Source of the DNA: PWQG01 sp050486205
GTDB taxonomy: Bacteria > Pseudomonadota > Gammaproteobacteria > Pseudomonadales > Pseudohongiellaceae
Reading direction: 5' to 3'
NCBI GenBank assembly: GCA_050486205.1
Contig: JBJHCW010000006.1
Coordinates: 248,001-312,000 of the forward strand
Length of the DNA stretch: 64,000 nucleotides
In this document: positions 1-7,843 of the stretch, in pieces
Numbering within the stretch: the stretch's first letter is position 1
Layout: every line of letters begins with the position of its first letter
Translations under genes and position numbers: made by a program
The notes under the pieces: generated by a model
The model's input: only the letters and a program-made list of their open reading frames with translations
Database searches by the model: none
Told to the model about the DNA's origin: nothing

Positions 1-1604
1 TTGAGTATCACGGCGTCCATGCCGTTAGCGCCGGTTTCGTGATGTTTCAGCAGGAACGACAGGCCGTCCTGATGTACATCGTCAGCGATTGCTTCGGTGG
101 TCAGAATGCCCGGGATGATACCGTATTTCCACACGCCCAGACTGGCGATGAGCTGGTCGGCAGAAGCGGCGGCCAGCGAGTGACCGACGTAGGATTTCAG
201 CGCGGTGACTGGCCAGCGTTCTATGCCCCAGACCTTCGCCACCTCGCTGAGGATGTGTGATTCGGTGGTGCGGTTCTGCGGCGTGCCGGTACCGTGGGCC
301 TGGACAAAGCTGCGCTGTTGCAGGCCATCCTCTCCAATGATGTTGACAGTGGCCGCTGCCGCCTTGGCCATGGTGATGTAGTTGCCGACACCGGGGCTGG
401 AGATGGATTTTTTGTAGCCATCTGCATTTACAAACACGTCATTGATTGCACCATGAATGCTGGCACCCAGTTCCAGTGCCAGCTCATCATCACACAGGAT
501 CACAAACTGGGCGGACTCGCCCAGCGTGAAGCCGGCATTGAGCCCGAAGGGACGGCAGGCGCGTGGGTGATCGGGCACCGTCAGCTTTTTGTTGGCATCC
601 AGTGCCAGCAAGGCCTCGTCGGTGGCCAGCGCACCCATGGTGGCGTAACCGTCGATGACTTCCGGTGTGATGGGTGCTTCGGCCGTGCCCACCACAACAA
701 GTCGGTGGCTGCCGCTGCGAATGTCTCGCAGGCCCTGGCGCAGGTTGTACAGAAAAGTAGCACAGGCCGCCACATTAGTGCCGGTTGTCCCAAGATTACC
801 CAGAAGGTAGGCGTTGATGAAATCGGCGGGCATTTCGGCAAAACCCAGCGGCAATTGTTTGGACGTGACTCGCTTGCCCAGCAGGCGTGCCTGCAGCATG
901 CCGCCGTTGCCTTCATAGTCGAGCTGGCTCATGCTGCTGCCGGCATAGACACTGACCTGGTCCGGCGCCACGTGTTCCATGACTTTTTCCCAGGGGATGC
1001 CAAGGGAGTTGATGGCATCGCTGGCTCCGACAACAGTCAGCTGAAGCCCGCGCGGGTGATTGCGGGACTGGTACAGGCTGGTGGGGTCAAAACCACTGGG
1101 CAGTTGACCGGCGCTGTTTACAGTCGAGGCGCGTGTGCCTGGAATCAGGACATCGGTCTTATGTGGAATCTCCACACGCAGGCGACCCTCGCCGGCGTCG
1201 CTGATCTGCCAGTCTATCGGGATTTTGTCGGGCAGTTGCTGGCGGCGGATGACAAAGGTCAGGGGCTCGTTGCCAGTGGCCAGCAGGGTGGCGCGTTTGT
1301 TGACCGGCAGCAGGTCCGGATCGAACAGGTTTTTTTCCAGCTTGCGGACCAGCGTGCCTGCTTTCAGTACAGGGTCGATCTGCTTGAGGTAGCTATCCAG
1401 GGATACTGGCTGGCCACCTGCATCCATCCACGTCCCGTTGCTGAAGCGCAGCAGACCCATCAGTGTAGCCAGGCTGGCACGGGTTTCGTTGGCGATTGTG
1501 TCAGGCAGTGAATCAAGGATCAGTCGGCGATACCCGTGGTGTGAGGAACTGCGACCGGCCGGATTGAATCCTCCGAAACCGATGATGACGGGTAATCGTG
1601 ACAT
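1..1604 (-). CDS. fabY: Beta-ketoacyl-ACP synthase FabY, 3' end outside window
   Basis: Ketoacyl synthase of the FabY type, known in Pseudomonas aeruginosa to start fatty acid synthesis by condensing acetyl-CoA with malonyl-ACP in the cytoplasm. The frame is open from ATG at 1604 to the window edge (about 534 residues; the family is about 630). The start MSRLPVIIGFGGFNPAGRSS closely resembles my memory of P. aeruginosa FabY. The thiolase-fold catalytic triad is visible: Cys about residue 281 in NVAACATFLYN, His in AHGTGTPQN and His in KSYVGHSLAA. A GGAGG ribosome site lies 5 nt before the ATG. It is transcribed away from the metallo-beta-lactamase-fold gene; a repeated operator-like sequence lies between them. 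The end of the protein is not seen. Confidence 0.9.
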   Translation of the reverse strand, partial: MSRLPVIIGFGGFNPAGRSSSHHGYRRLILDSLPDTIANETRASLATLMGLLRFSNGTWMDAGGQPVSLDSYLKQIDPVLKAGTLVRKLEKNLFDPDLLPVNKRATLLATGNEPLTFVIRRQQLPDKIPIDWQISDAGEGRLRVEIPHKTDVLIPGTRASTVNSAGQLPSGFDPTSLYQSRNHPRGLQLTVVGASDAINSLGIPWEKVMEHVAPDQVSVYAGSSMSQLDYEGNGGMLQARLLGKRVTSKQLPLGFAEMPADFINAYLLGNLGTTGTNVAACATFLYNLRQGLRDIRSGSHRLVVVGTAEAPITPEVIDGYATMGALATDEALLALDANKKLTVPDHPRACRPFGLNAGFTLGESAQFVILCDDELALELGASIHGAINDVFVNADGYKKSISSPGVGNYITMAKAAAATVNIIGEDGLQQRSFVQAHGTGTPQNRTTESHILSEVAKVWGIERWPVTALKSYVGHSLAAASADQLIASLGVWKYGIIPGILTTEAIADDVHQDGLSFLLKHHETGANGMDAVIL

Positions 1605-1668
1605 TCTGCCTCCGTGAACTGATGGGAAAAACGGCTGTCACTACTATAGGAAAGCCACTCCCGGTCTT

Positions 1669-1704
1669 GATATGCCAAAATGGTCATATGATATGGCAAA
1701 ATGG
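1669..1704. promoter_or_regulatory. Operator-like direct repeat, 21-bp period
   Basis: Two 15-mers, GATATGCCAAAATGG at 1669-1683 and GATATGGCAAAATGG at 1690-1704, differ at one base and start 21 bp apart, about two helical turns. They lie in the divergent spacer between fabY and the gene at 1796. Same-face spacing suggests a protein binding both boxes. No known operator consensus was recognised, so the regulator is unknown. The repeat itself is seen; the regulatory role is inference. Confidence 0.55.
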
Positions 1705-1795
1705 CATTCCTCGTCACCGGGTCCGGATTGACGCGAGCAGGCAATCTGGCATCATGGCAGTGAGACGTTTTTTAATGAGGGTCGGGAGATCAGAC

Positions 1796-2674
1796 ATGTT
1801 GGCTTGGGTAAAAACAATAATGAAAACGGGCGGCGTTGCCATGACGGCGCTGCTACTGACCAGCACGGCCTCGGCGCAGCAGAATCGGGCCGATGTTGAG
1901 GTGCAGACAATCGAGCTTAATGGTCCGGTATCCATGCTGGTGGGTGCAGGTGGCAATGTGGGTGTGTCTGTGGGAGATGACGGGGTGTTGATGATCGACG
2001 CCCAGTACGAGGACATGGCCGATCGATTGCGGGCGGCCATTGTTGAGCTTGGCGGCGACGAGAACCCGCGCTTTCTGGTCAACACGCATTTTCACGGCGA
2101 CCATACCGATGGCAACCGGGCGTTTGGAGCAAACAGTACCATCATCGCGCACAGCAATGTGCGCAGGCGTCTGATCGAAGGTGGCATGGATGAAACCGGG
2201 CTGCCCATCCAGACGGTTGAAGAGCGGCTCACGCTGCACTTCAACGGCGAGGACGTGGATCTGATCCACTTCCCCGGCGGTCACACAGACGGGGACATTG
2301 TCATCTTCTTCCGCGACTCCAATGTTGTGCACATGGGTGACCTGTTTTTCCAGGGCATGTTTCCCTTTGTTGACCTGGGCGCCGGTGGCAATGTCCAGCG
2401 GCACATCAATCACCTGACCACCATCCTGGACATGGTCGATGACGAGACCCGGATCATTCCCGGCCATGGTGTGCTGGCGGATCGCGCCGAGCTTCAGCGC
2501 GCGCGCGACATGATGCACCAGACGGCACTGGAGGTGCGCATCATGAAGTCGCAGAACATGAGCAAGGAAGACATTGTGGCGGCAGGGCTGGACGAGCAAT
2601 GGGCCGAATGGAGCTGGCCCTTCATTACCGAAGAACGCTGGATCGAAACCCTCTATGACAGCTATCCACGCTGA
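1796..2674 (+). CDS. Secreted metallo-beta-lactamase-fold hydrolase
   Basis: Protein of 292 residues with an N-terminal signal peptide (hydrophobic core about 9-26, Ala-Ser-Ala before Gln-Gln), so probably periplasmic. The metallo-beta-lactamase zinc site is complete: THFHGDHTDGN (His98, His100, Asp102, His103), His163 in GGHTDGD, Asp182 in MGDLFF and His224 in IPGHG. The set with Asp102 and the short HFHGDH motif fits the cyclase/quinoprotein-relay type MBL proteins rather than a proven antibiotic-hydrolysing enzyme; substrate unknown. ATG 1796 is chosen because GGGAGA lies 7 nt upstream and the signal peptide follows directly; in-frame ATGs at 1754 and 1775 are less likely. Its end overlaps the next gene by 20 bp. 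Confidence 0.85.
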   Translation: MLAWVKTIMKTGGVAMTALLLTSTASAQQNRADVEVQTIELNGPVSMLVGAGGNVGVSVGDDGVLMIDAQYEDMADRLRAAIVELGGDENPRFLVNTHFHGDHTDGNRAFGANSTIIAHSNVRRRLIEGGMDETGLPIQTVEERLTLHFNGEDVDLIHFPGGHTDGDIVIFFRDSNVVHMGDLFFQGMFPFVDLGAGGNVQRHINHLTTILDMVDDETRIIPGHGVLADRAELQRARDMMHQTALEVRIMKSQNMSKEDIVAAGLDEQWAEWSWPFITEERWIETLYDSYPR

Positions 2675-3206
2675 GTCTGACAACCGTTATGTGAACCGGA
2701 TCTCGGCGCTGCATCGCAGCCTGGGCATTCCGGCTGATTATGCGAGGCAGCGCAAGCTGCCGTTGCAGCACGAAGCGGTGGAATTGAGTGATGCCGGCCC
2801 GGATGTTTTTGGCAGGCCCCAGCAGTTGGCGCCGGCGGCATTGCAGGCCTGGCGCGCCATGCAGGCGGCGGCCGCGGCTGATGGCGAGACACTGCATCTT
2901 GTGTCCGCCTTCCGGGCCGTGGATTACCAGGTGGGTCTGATTGAGCGCAAACTGGCGCGCGGCCAGTGTATTTCGGACATACTGCAGGTCAATGCCGCGC
3001 CTGGGTACAGTGAACATCACACAGGCTGCGCCATTGATATCGGGACCGTGGAATGCCCTCCCCTGGAAGAGGTTTTTGAGCACACCAGCGCCTATGCCTG
3101 GTTGTGCCGCCGCGCCGGGTCCTTCGGTTTCAGCCTGTCCTATCCACGGGACAACCCGGCCGCAATCGCCTTTGAGCCCTGGCACTGGTATTTCAGAGCA
3201 TTGTGA
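2655..3206 (+). CDS. M15-family D-alanyl-D-alanine carboxypeptidase-like (VanY type)
   Basis: Protein of 183 residues matching the LAS/M15B zinc peptidases that trim peptidoglycan stem peptides. The SxHxxGxAxD signature is present as SEHHTGCAID (Ser119, His121, Asp128) and the second half of the site as EPWHW (Glu174 catalytic, His177 zinc ligand). No signal peptide is visible at this start, which is unusual for a wall enzyme; it may act inside the cell or be exported another way. The ATG at 2655 overlaps the end of the preceding MBL gene by 20 bp, implying coupled translation. Exact D,D versus L,D specificity cannot be read from sequence. Confidence 0.85.
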   Translation: MTAIHAESDNRYVNRISALHRSLGIPADYARQRKLPLQHEAVELSDAGPDVFGRPQQLAPAALQAWRAMQAAAAADGETLHLVSAFRAVDYQVGLIERKLARGQCISDILQVNAAPGYSEHHTGCAIDIGTVECPPLEEVFEHTSAYAWLCRRAGSFGFSLSYPRDNPAAIAFEPWHWYFRAL

Positions 3207-3260
3207 TATGGATCAATGTCAGTCTTGGACAAAAATTTTTCTGAGGAGTAGTCTGTAGGC

Positions 3261-4334
3261 ATGATCAGACTCAATCGTTGGCTCGCACTGCTCTCAACCG
3301 TCTTCATGGTGCTGGGGCCTGGCCAATTCAGCGTGCACGCGCAGGAGCCATCGCAGGAACAGCCGCAGGAAGAACAGGCTGCTGCCGATCCGGAATTCCA
3401 GGCCTGGCTGACTGAACTGATTGAAGAAGCCCGCCAACGCGGCGTGGATGAAGCCCTCATCCGCGATGTGCTCGTTCCTGTCACGCCCATCCCCCGCGTC
3501 ATTTCCAACGACCGTAGCCAGGCCGAGTTTGTCGAGACGCTGGATATGTATCTGGAGCGTCGTGTGACCGAATGGCGCATCAACACTGGCCGTGCCCGTA
3601 TTGCCCGCCACCGCGATCTGCTCAACGAAATTGCTGATGCCTACGGTGTGCCGGCCCGTTTTATCGTGGCGATCTGGGGTATAGAAACGAACTACGGCAA
3701 TTTTACCGGTGGCACCGATGTGATCCGCGCCCTGGTGACGCTGGCCTACGATCCGCGCCGGGCTGACTTCTTCCGGCGCGAACTGTTTGGTGCACTGCAA
3801 ATCCTGCAGGAAGGGCACATTGCGCGTGATGCCATGCAGGGCTCCTGGGCTGGCGCCATGGGGCAGAGCCAGTTCATGCCCAGCAGTTTCCTGGATTATG
3901 CCGTTGACCATGATGGGGACGGTCGGCGCGACATCTGGACCACCGAGGCCGATGTGTTTGCCTCAATTGCCAACTACCTGAAGCAGGCCGACTGGGTGCC
4001 GGGCCGGACCTGGGGGCGAGAAGTGCGCCTGCCTGATGATTACCACGAGCGCGCCGGACAGTGGTCGCAGGGTGATGCCGTTTTCTCCTGCAGTGTGCTG
4101 CGTCGCCACACGGTGCAGTTACCGCTGAATGAGTGGCAACGGCACGGCGTGCGAAACGTGGATGGATCGGATTTGCCGGACGTGGACTTTCCCGCGTCCA
4201 TTATCCTGCCCGATGGCGAAGACGGCCGTGCCTTTGTCGTCTACGACAACTTTCGGGCCATTCTGCGCTATAACTGCGCAAACAACTATGCCTTGGCCGT
4301 GTCCACTCTGGCGGACAGTTTTGTGGGCCATTGA
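3261..4334 (+). CDS. mltB: Lytic murein transglycosylase, MltB family
   Basis: Protein of 357 residues of the membrane-bound lytic transglycosylase B family, which cleaves the MurNAc-GlcNAc bond to anhydro-muropeptides in the periplasm. A signal peptide (about 1-27, ending VHA|QE) lacks a lipobox Cys, so this form is soluble rather than a lipoprotein. The catalytic Glu is Glu142 in IWGIETNYG. GAMGQSQFMPSSF and an EF-hand-like loop DHDGDGRRD (216-224) match the Slt35 fold, where the loop binds calcium. GAGGAG precedes the ATG. It follows the M15 peptidase, so two wall hydrolases sit together. It is not in the mrdA-rlpA cluster where mltB often lies; other SLT_2 paralogues are possible, hence the moderate symbol confidence. 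Confidence 0.85.
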   Translation: MIRLNRWLALLSTVFMVLGPGQFSVHAQEPSQEQPQEEQAAADPEFQAWLTELIEEARQRGVDEALIRDVLVPVTPIPRVISNDRSQAEFVETLDMYLERRVTEWRINTGRARIARHRDLLNEIADAYGVPARFIVAIWGIETNYGNFTGGTDVIRALVTLAYDPRRADFFRRELFGALQILQEGHIARDAMQGSWAGAMGQSQFMPSSFLDYAVDHDGDGRRDIWTTEADVFASIANYLKQADWVPGRTWGREVRLPDDYHERAGQWSQGDAVFSCSVLRRHTVQLPLNEWQRHGVRNVDGSDLPDVDFPASIILPDGEDGRAFVVYDNFRAILRYNCANNYALAVSTLADSFVGH

Positions 4335-4419
4335 CCATCGTGAGGAGGTGTACACACACTGATTGAAGCCAGAGGCTCATTTTTCAAACGAACAAATGGT
4401 AATTCCAAGGAGACATACC

Positions 4420-4863
4420 ATGTCCACTGATTTCCAGATTGTGTTTCATAATATCGATCAATCCGATGCCATCATCGACAACGTCAACAAGCGCATCGAG
4501 AAACTGCGACGATTCACCAACGATATTATGGGAGGCCGCGTAGTGCTGGACAGCCCGCACAACCACCAGAACAAGGGAAAGGTCTTTTCGGTGACCCTGG
4601 AAATTCGAACGCCGAACAAGGAAATTGTGGTCAATCAGGACAAACACGACAATCACGCACACGAAGACATGTATGTAGCCATTCGTGATGCCTTCAACGC
4701 GGCAGAGCGTCAGATCAAGTCAGTCGACAAGAAACACCGGAAGATGCCCATTCACGAGATTGAGGCACAGGCCCAGGCGCAGCAGATGCAGCAGGAGGCC
4801 ACTGACATCGATGAAACGGATGAGCTTGAAGATGAATATACAAACCTGCGTGCCTCCGGGTAG
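4420..4863 (+). CDS. Ribosome hibernation factor, HPF/RaiA family
   Basis: Protein of 147 residues of the HPF/RaiA (S30AE) family, which binds the decoding centre of the 30S subunit and idles or dimerises ribosomes in stationary phase. The N-terminal S30AE beta-alpha-beta fold runs over residues 1-105. The tail after about residue 110 is a Gln-rich then acidic extension (DIDETDELEDE) not needed by the core fold. It is longer than E. coli short HPF (95) but lacks the long-HPF C-terminal domain. AAGGAGA precedes ATG 4420 by 7 nt, which decides against upstream in-frame starts. It is followed by the DUF1244 gene 27 bp downstream, probably co-transcribed. Confidence 0.85.
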   Translation: MSTDFQIVFHNIDQSDAIIDNVNKRIEKLRRFTNDIMGGRVVLDSPHNHQNKGKVFSVTLEIRTPNKEIVVNQDKHDNHAHEDMYVAIRDAFNAAERQIKSVDKKHRKMPIHEIEAQAQAQQMQQEATDIDETDELEDEYTNLRASG

Positions 4864-4890
4864 GCGCCAGTTGTACCACAGGAGTATGTG

Positions 4891-5166
4891 ATGGCATTGA
4901 CAGAGCAGCAATTGACAGAGCAACAACAGACAGAAGTGCAGGCGGCGGCATTCCGTCGCCTGCTCAGGCACCTTGACGAAAACAGGGATGTGCAGAACAT
5001 CGACCTGATGAACCTGGCCGGCTTCTGTCGCAACTGTCTTGCAAAGTGGTATACCGCCGAGGCACAGGCACGTGATCTGCCGATGGACTACGATACGGCA
5101 CGCGAACATGTGTACGGCATGCCTTACGAGGAATGGAAGGCAAAATACCAGGGAGCCTCTGAATAA
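4891..5166 (+). CDS. DUF1244 family protein, C-terminus rewritten by a repeat
   Basis: Protein of 91 residues of the DUF1244 family, small helical proteins of unknown function. The family core VQNIDLMNLAGFCRNCLAKW and the ending YGMPYEEWKAKYQ are clear, with conserved Cys in the FCRNC motif. The ATG at 4891 follows an AGGAG; a GTG at 4888 is also possible. The last residues Gly-Ala-Ser-Glu and the TAA stop come from the left end of the MITE beginning at 5152. Joining the target duplication gives TACCAGAAATGA, that is Tyr-Gln-Lys-stop, which is the likely ancestral end. The change is short and probably tolerated. Confidence 0.85.
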   Translation: MALTEQQLTEQQQTEVQAAAFRRLLRHLDENRDVQNIDLMNLAGFCRNCLAKWYTAEAQARDLPMDYDTAREHVYGMPYEEWKAKYQGASE

Positions 5167-5430
5167 CTCTATGGCCGCTCTGCGGGTGACTGCGCCCGCT
5201 GCTGCAAGGCGTCATGTGCCGGCAATGGCCGTAGCCCTTGGCAAGCATGACAACGCAGCAGAAGTGGGCGCAGACGCCCGCCTTTATGCCCTTGGGTGCG
5301 CAGGGGCTTTCATCCGATCCCGCTGACGGCGTTACACTTGCTAGACAGGCGGACGCATGCCGGCACAAGTGCGCCTTGCCAGCGAAATCGGCTGAAAGCC
5401 AGAGCAGTCATAGAGTTGTTCAGAGGCTCC
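5152..5430. mobile_element. MITE-like element copy A with 4-bp target duplication
   Basis: A 279-bp non-coding element. Left end GGAGCCTCTGAATAACTC and right end GAGTTGTTCAGAGGCTCC are inverted repeats (about 25 bp with few mismatches). CCAG at 5148-5151 and CCAG at 5431-5434 form a perfect target-site duplication. No credible protein lies inside, so it must have been mobilised in trans. The ends resemble, by memory, the GGAAGGTGCGAA-type ends of the IS5 group, which also makes 4-bp duplications; that parentage is inference. The remaining spacer 5431-5485 holds only the end of the AraC-type gene. Copy B is at 60220-60473. Confidence 0.85.
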
Positions 5431-5485
5431 CCAGAAATGATCTGCCGGGTGAATTCCTGACACCCATCGTCTCCGGGTGCGTGGC

Positions 5486-6481
5486 TCAATCGGATTCTGT
5501 TGTGAATACCTTGGCGCGCACCAGGCGGCGATACTCCCCCGGCGTCACATTGTTGAGCCGTCTGAACAGCTCGGTGAAATAACTCACATCCTGATAACCC
5601 ACCGCATCCGCCGCTTCGGCAATACTCAGATTGCTGTGCTTGAGCAGCGCCTGCGCCTGGGAGATACGCAGCTCCTGCAGGTATTGTTTTGGTGTCTTGC
5701 CGGCGGCCAGGCGGAATCGACGGTTCAATGAGCGCTGGTTGATGTTGAAGGTTTGCGCCATCGCATGGATGTCGATCTGACGATGGAAGTGTTTCTGCAT
5801 CCACTCCTGTACCTTGATGATCAGCTCGTCGTGGTGGGTGTTCTTCTGATCCAGATCCAGCAGACGGGACTCGTAGGAACGTTTCAGTTCGTGGGTGAAA
5901 TGCCGTGCCACTTCGTCGGCAATGCTGGCGTCAAACAGACGCTCCACCAGGTGCAGCATCACATCGCGCACGGCATTGATGCTGCCGGTGCAGTATATTC
6001 GCCTGTCCAGGGTGATGAACCGTTTGCGTTGCAGTTTTACCCTCGGGAATCGTCGGGCAAAATCATTAAAGTAGTGCCAGTGTGTGGTGGCCATGGCGTC
6101 ATCCAGTAGTCCGGCTACTGCCGGGAAATAACTGCCGGTTCCAACGCTGCAGATGATCGCACCACTGGCGTGCTGTTCACGCAACCAGTCGACGGTGCGC
6201 CGGTGCTGTCGCAAGACGCGTTGCGGGCTGCCCCACAGCGCCGGCACAAAAATCAGATCACAGTGCGGCAGCTGATCCAGTGTTGCCGTTGCTGTCAGCG
6301 TGAAGCCGCCGGTTACTGTTAGCGGCGTGTCACGCTCTGCGGCAACACAAAGCCGTAGCGTGTCCTTGCGCTGCCGGTGTCGAGCGCGATGAATCTGCGC
6401 CGCGGCGCCAATCATTTCCAGGGGAATCGTCATGCTGGAGGCGAGCGCCTGCTGAAGTGCGAGAACGGCGACCTGTTTCAT
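5486..6481 (-). CDS. GlxA/FtrA-type AraC-family transcription regulator
   Basis: Protein of 331 residues with an N-terminal DJ-1/PfpI (class I glutamine amidotransferase-like) domain (about 1-195) and a C-terminal AraC double helix-turn-helix (about 225-325, MAQTFNINQRSLNRRFR and ADAVGYQDVSYFTELFRR). Such proteins are soluble activators or repressors of amino-acid or amine catabolism genes. In the nucleophile-elbow position usually occupied by Cys (VCTG or VCSG) this protein has VGTGS, so the domain is probably a ligand sensor, not an enzyme. It is divergent from the secreted protein gene at 6758; the 276-bp spacer should carry both promoters but no box stood out. Its target is unknown. Confidence 0.85.
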   Translation of the reverse strand: MKQVAVLALQQALASSMTIPLEMIGAAAQIHRARHRQRKDTLRLCVAAERDTPLTVTGGFTLTATATLDQLPHCDLIFVPALWGSPQRVLRQHRRTVDWLREQHASGAIICSVGTGSYFPAVAGLLDDAMATTHWHYFNDFARRFPRVKLQRKRFITLDRRIYCTGSINAVRDVMLHLVERLFDASIADEVARHFTHELKRSYESRLLDLDQKNTHHDELIIKVQEWMQKHFHRQIDIHAMAQTFNINQRSLNRRFRLAAGKTPKQYLQELRISQAQALLKHSNLSIAEAADAVGYQDVSYFTELFRRLNNVTPGEYRRLVRAKVFTTESD

Positions 6482-6757
6482 CTAGGGCTTTTCATCAGGG
6501 GGTTTTAATACGCGTTGTGCCGTCTGTTTGCGCGGGTCTGTGCAATACAGATGGAAATTGCCGAACAGCATAGCATCTTCCGGTCTGTTGAAGCTCGTCT
6601 TAATGAGTTAGCGGGCATTGTTGTAGTATGCATCGCTACCAGATTCTCCCGCCAGATAGCCCGCCTGCCGGGTTGTATGCAGTTGTCAGTGTCCGGAAAA
6701 TCTGCTGCAATTCAGCTATGCGTGTTCGCCGCGGGCTGCTGACAGGGAGATCAGATC

Positions 6758-7768
6758 ATGTCTACGTTTCGCAACACCGCTTCCCTGGGGGCTGGCCTTG
6801 TTCTTGGGGTCCTCGTTCTATGCACTTCTGTACTGGCTGATCCATTCGAAGATGATGTGCCATTGGATCTGGTGCGTGCGCTGCTGGGTGGTCAGATCGA
6901 CCAGACCGTGTTGTATGCAGGTTGGCCACCGGATTTTCCGCAGGTGCCGTTGCCGGACTCGGTCACCGTGCTGGGCAGTGTGCAGATGATGAATGTCCAG
7001 CGTGTGGTGCTGGATACAGGCGGGCCCGCAGGTCCGGTACGCGACCGCCTGATTGCTGATCTGGAGGCGGAGGGTTATCTGCTGATTACACAGCCGCCTC
7101 AGCGAAGGGCGCCGTTCCCCATGGGAGGCTTCCAGGCTGTGCCTGCCATTCCCGACGGCATGCCGGTGCAGCTTTGTCACGAACAGCACGGTATGCTGCT
7201 CATCCGCCCGTTGCCGGGTGGCAGTGGCGGTCCGAGCCGGACGATCGAACTGCACACCCAATTGAGCCGCCCGATGGCGGCGGCCGGGACTCCGTTCTTC
7301 AGTGACGCGCCTGCGATTGCTCGCCAGACGGTAGCGGCGGGGCCGCAGACCTTGTCTTGTGAGGACTTGCGTGACCGGCAGTTGCAGCAGCAGGGTATGG
7401 GCAGTGGTCAATCCCTGGCCGAGTACATGCCGCAGTTACTGCTGCCCGCCGGAGCCATCTCCCAGCAGAGCTCCCAGGGAGGAATACCTCGCCTGGGCAT
7501 GTCGGGCGGCGGCTTGTCACCGGGTCTGTTGTCTGATGCCGAGATGCAGATGGACATGACGCTTTCAGCCTTGTACAGCCATTTCGCCCGACAATTGCGT
7601 GAGCAGGGCTGGCAAGCCGATTCCGAAGCTGAGGGCGAGACCACGGCGACCGGCACCTGGCTGAGCGTGCATGAAACAAGTGGCGCCGAGCGCACGGTGT
7701 ATGGCCTGCTGTTGATCACGCAGCTGGACGGGGCCGATGCCTGGCGGCTGCGTTTTGTGATCTGGTAA
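6758..7768 (+). CDS. Secreted protein of unknown function
   Basis: Protein of 336 residues not recognised as a known family. It has a signal peptide (about 1-27, ending VLA|DP). The mature part has a repeated architecture by eye: two alpha/beta segments reading as sensor-like folds (about 50-110 with VLGSVQMMNVQRVVLDTG, and about 245-336 with YSHFARQLREQGWQ and YGLLLITQL), joined by a Gly/Pro/Gln-rich linker. Two Cys (about 143 and 202) could form a disulfide. GGGAGA lies 8 nt before the ATG. It stands alone between the GlxA-type regulator and a convergent PQQ dehydrogenase, so the divergent regulator may control it. No function is offered. Confidence 0.75.
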   Translation: MSTFRNTASLGAGLVLGVLVLCTSVLADPFEDDVPLDLVRALLGGQIDQTVLYAGWPPDFPQVPLPDSVTVLGSVQMMNVQRVVLDTGGPAGPVRDRLIADLEAEGYLLITQPPQRRAPFPMGGFQAVPAIPDGMPVQLCHEQHGMLLIRPLPGGSGGPSRTIELHTQLSRPMAAAGTPFFSDAPAIARQTVAAGPQTLSCEDLRDRQLQQQGMGSGQSLAEYMPQLLLPAGAISQQSSQGGIPRLGMSGGGLSPGLLSDAEMQMDMTLSALYSHFARQLREQGWQADSEAEGETTATGTWLSVHETSGAERTVYGLLLITQLDGADAWRLRFVIW

Positions 7769-7843
7769 AAAAATACAGGGTGCAGAGCACTTACCTGTTT
7801 CATGAGTCGGTTCTGGCGCCCGGAGTGTTATTGATTGCGATTG

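Noticed and set aside
294..1511. Long open frame on the plus strand opposite fabY (405 codons)
   Set aside because: It has no family features and lies entirely opposite a clear ketoacyl synthase; it is a codon-bias shadow.
1796..2674. Call as a resistance beta-lactamase
   Set aside because: The MBL zinc motif is shared by many hydrolases; nothing shows beta-lactam specificity.
5039..5582. Short open frames within MITE A
   Set aside because: They are not shared with copy B and show no signal for a transposase or other protein.
6482..6757. Small genes in the spacer between the GlxA-type gene and the secreted protein gene
   Set aside because: Open frames there lack ribosome sites and family features; the spacer probably holds divergent promoters.
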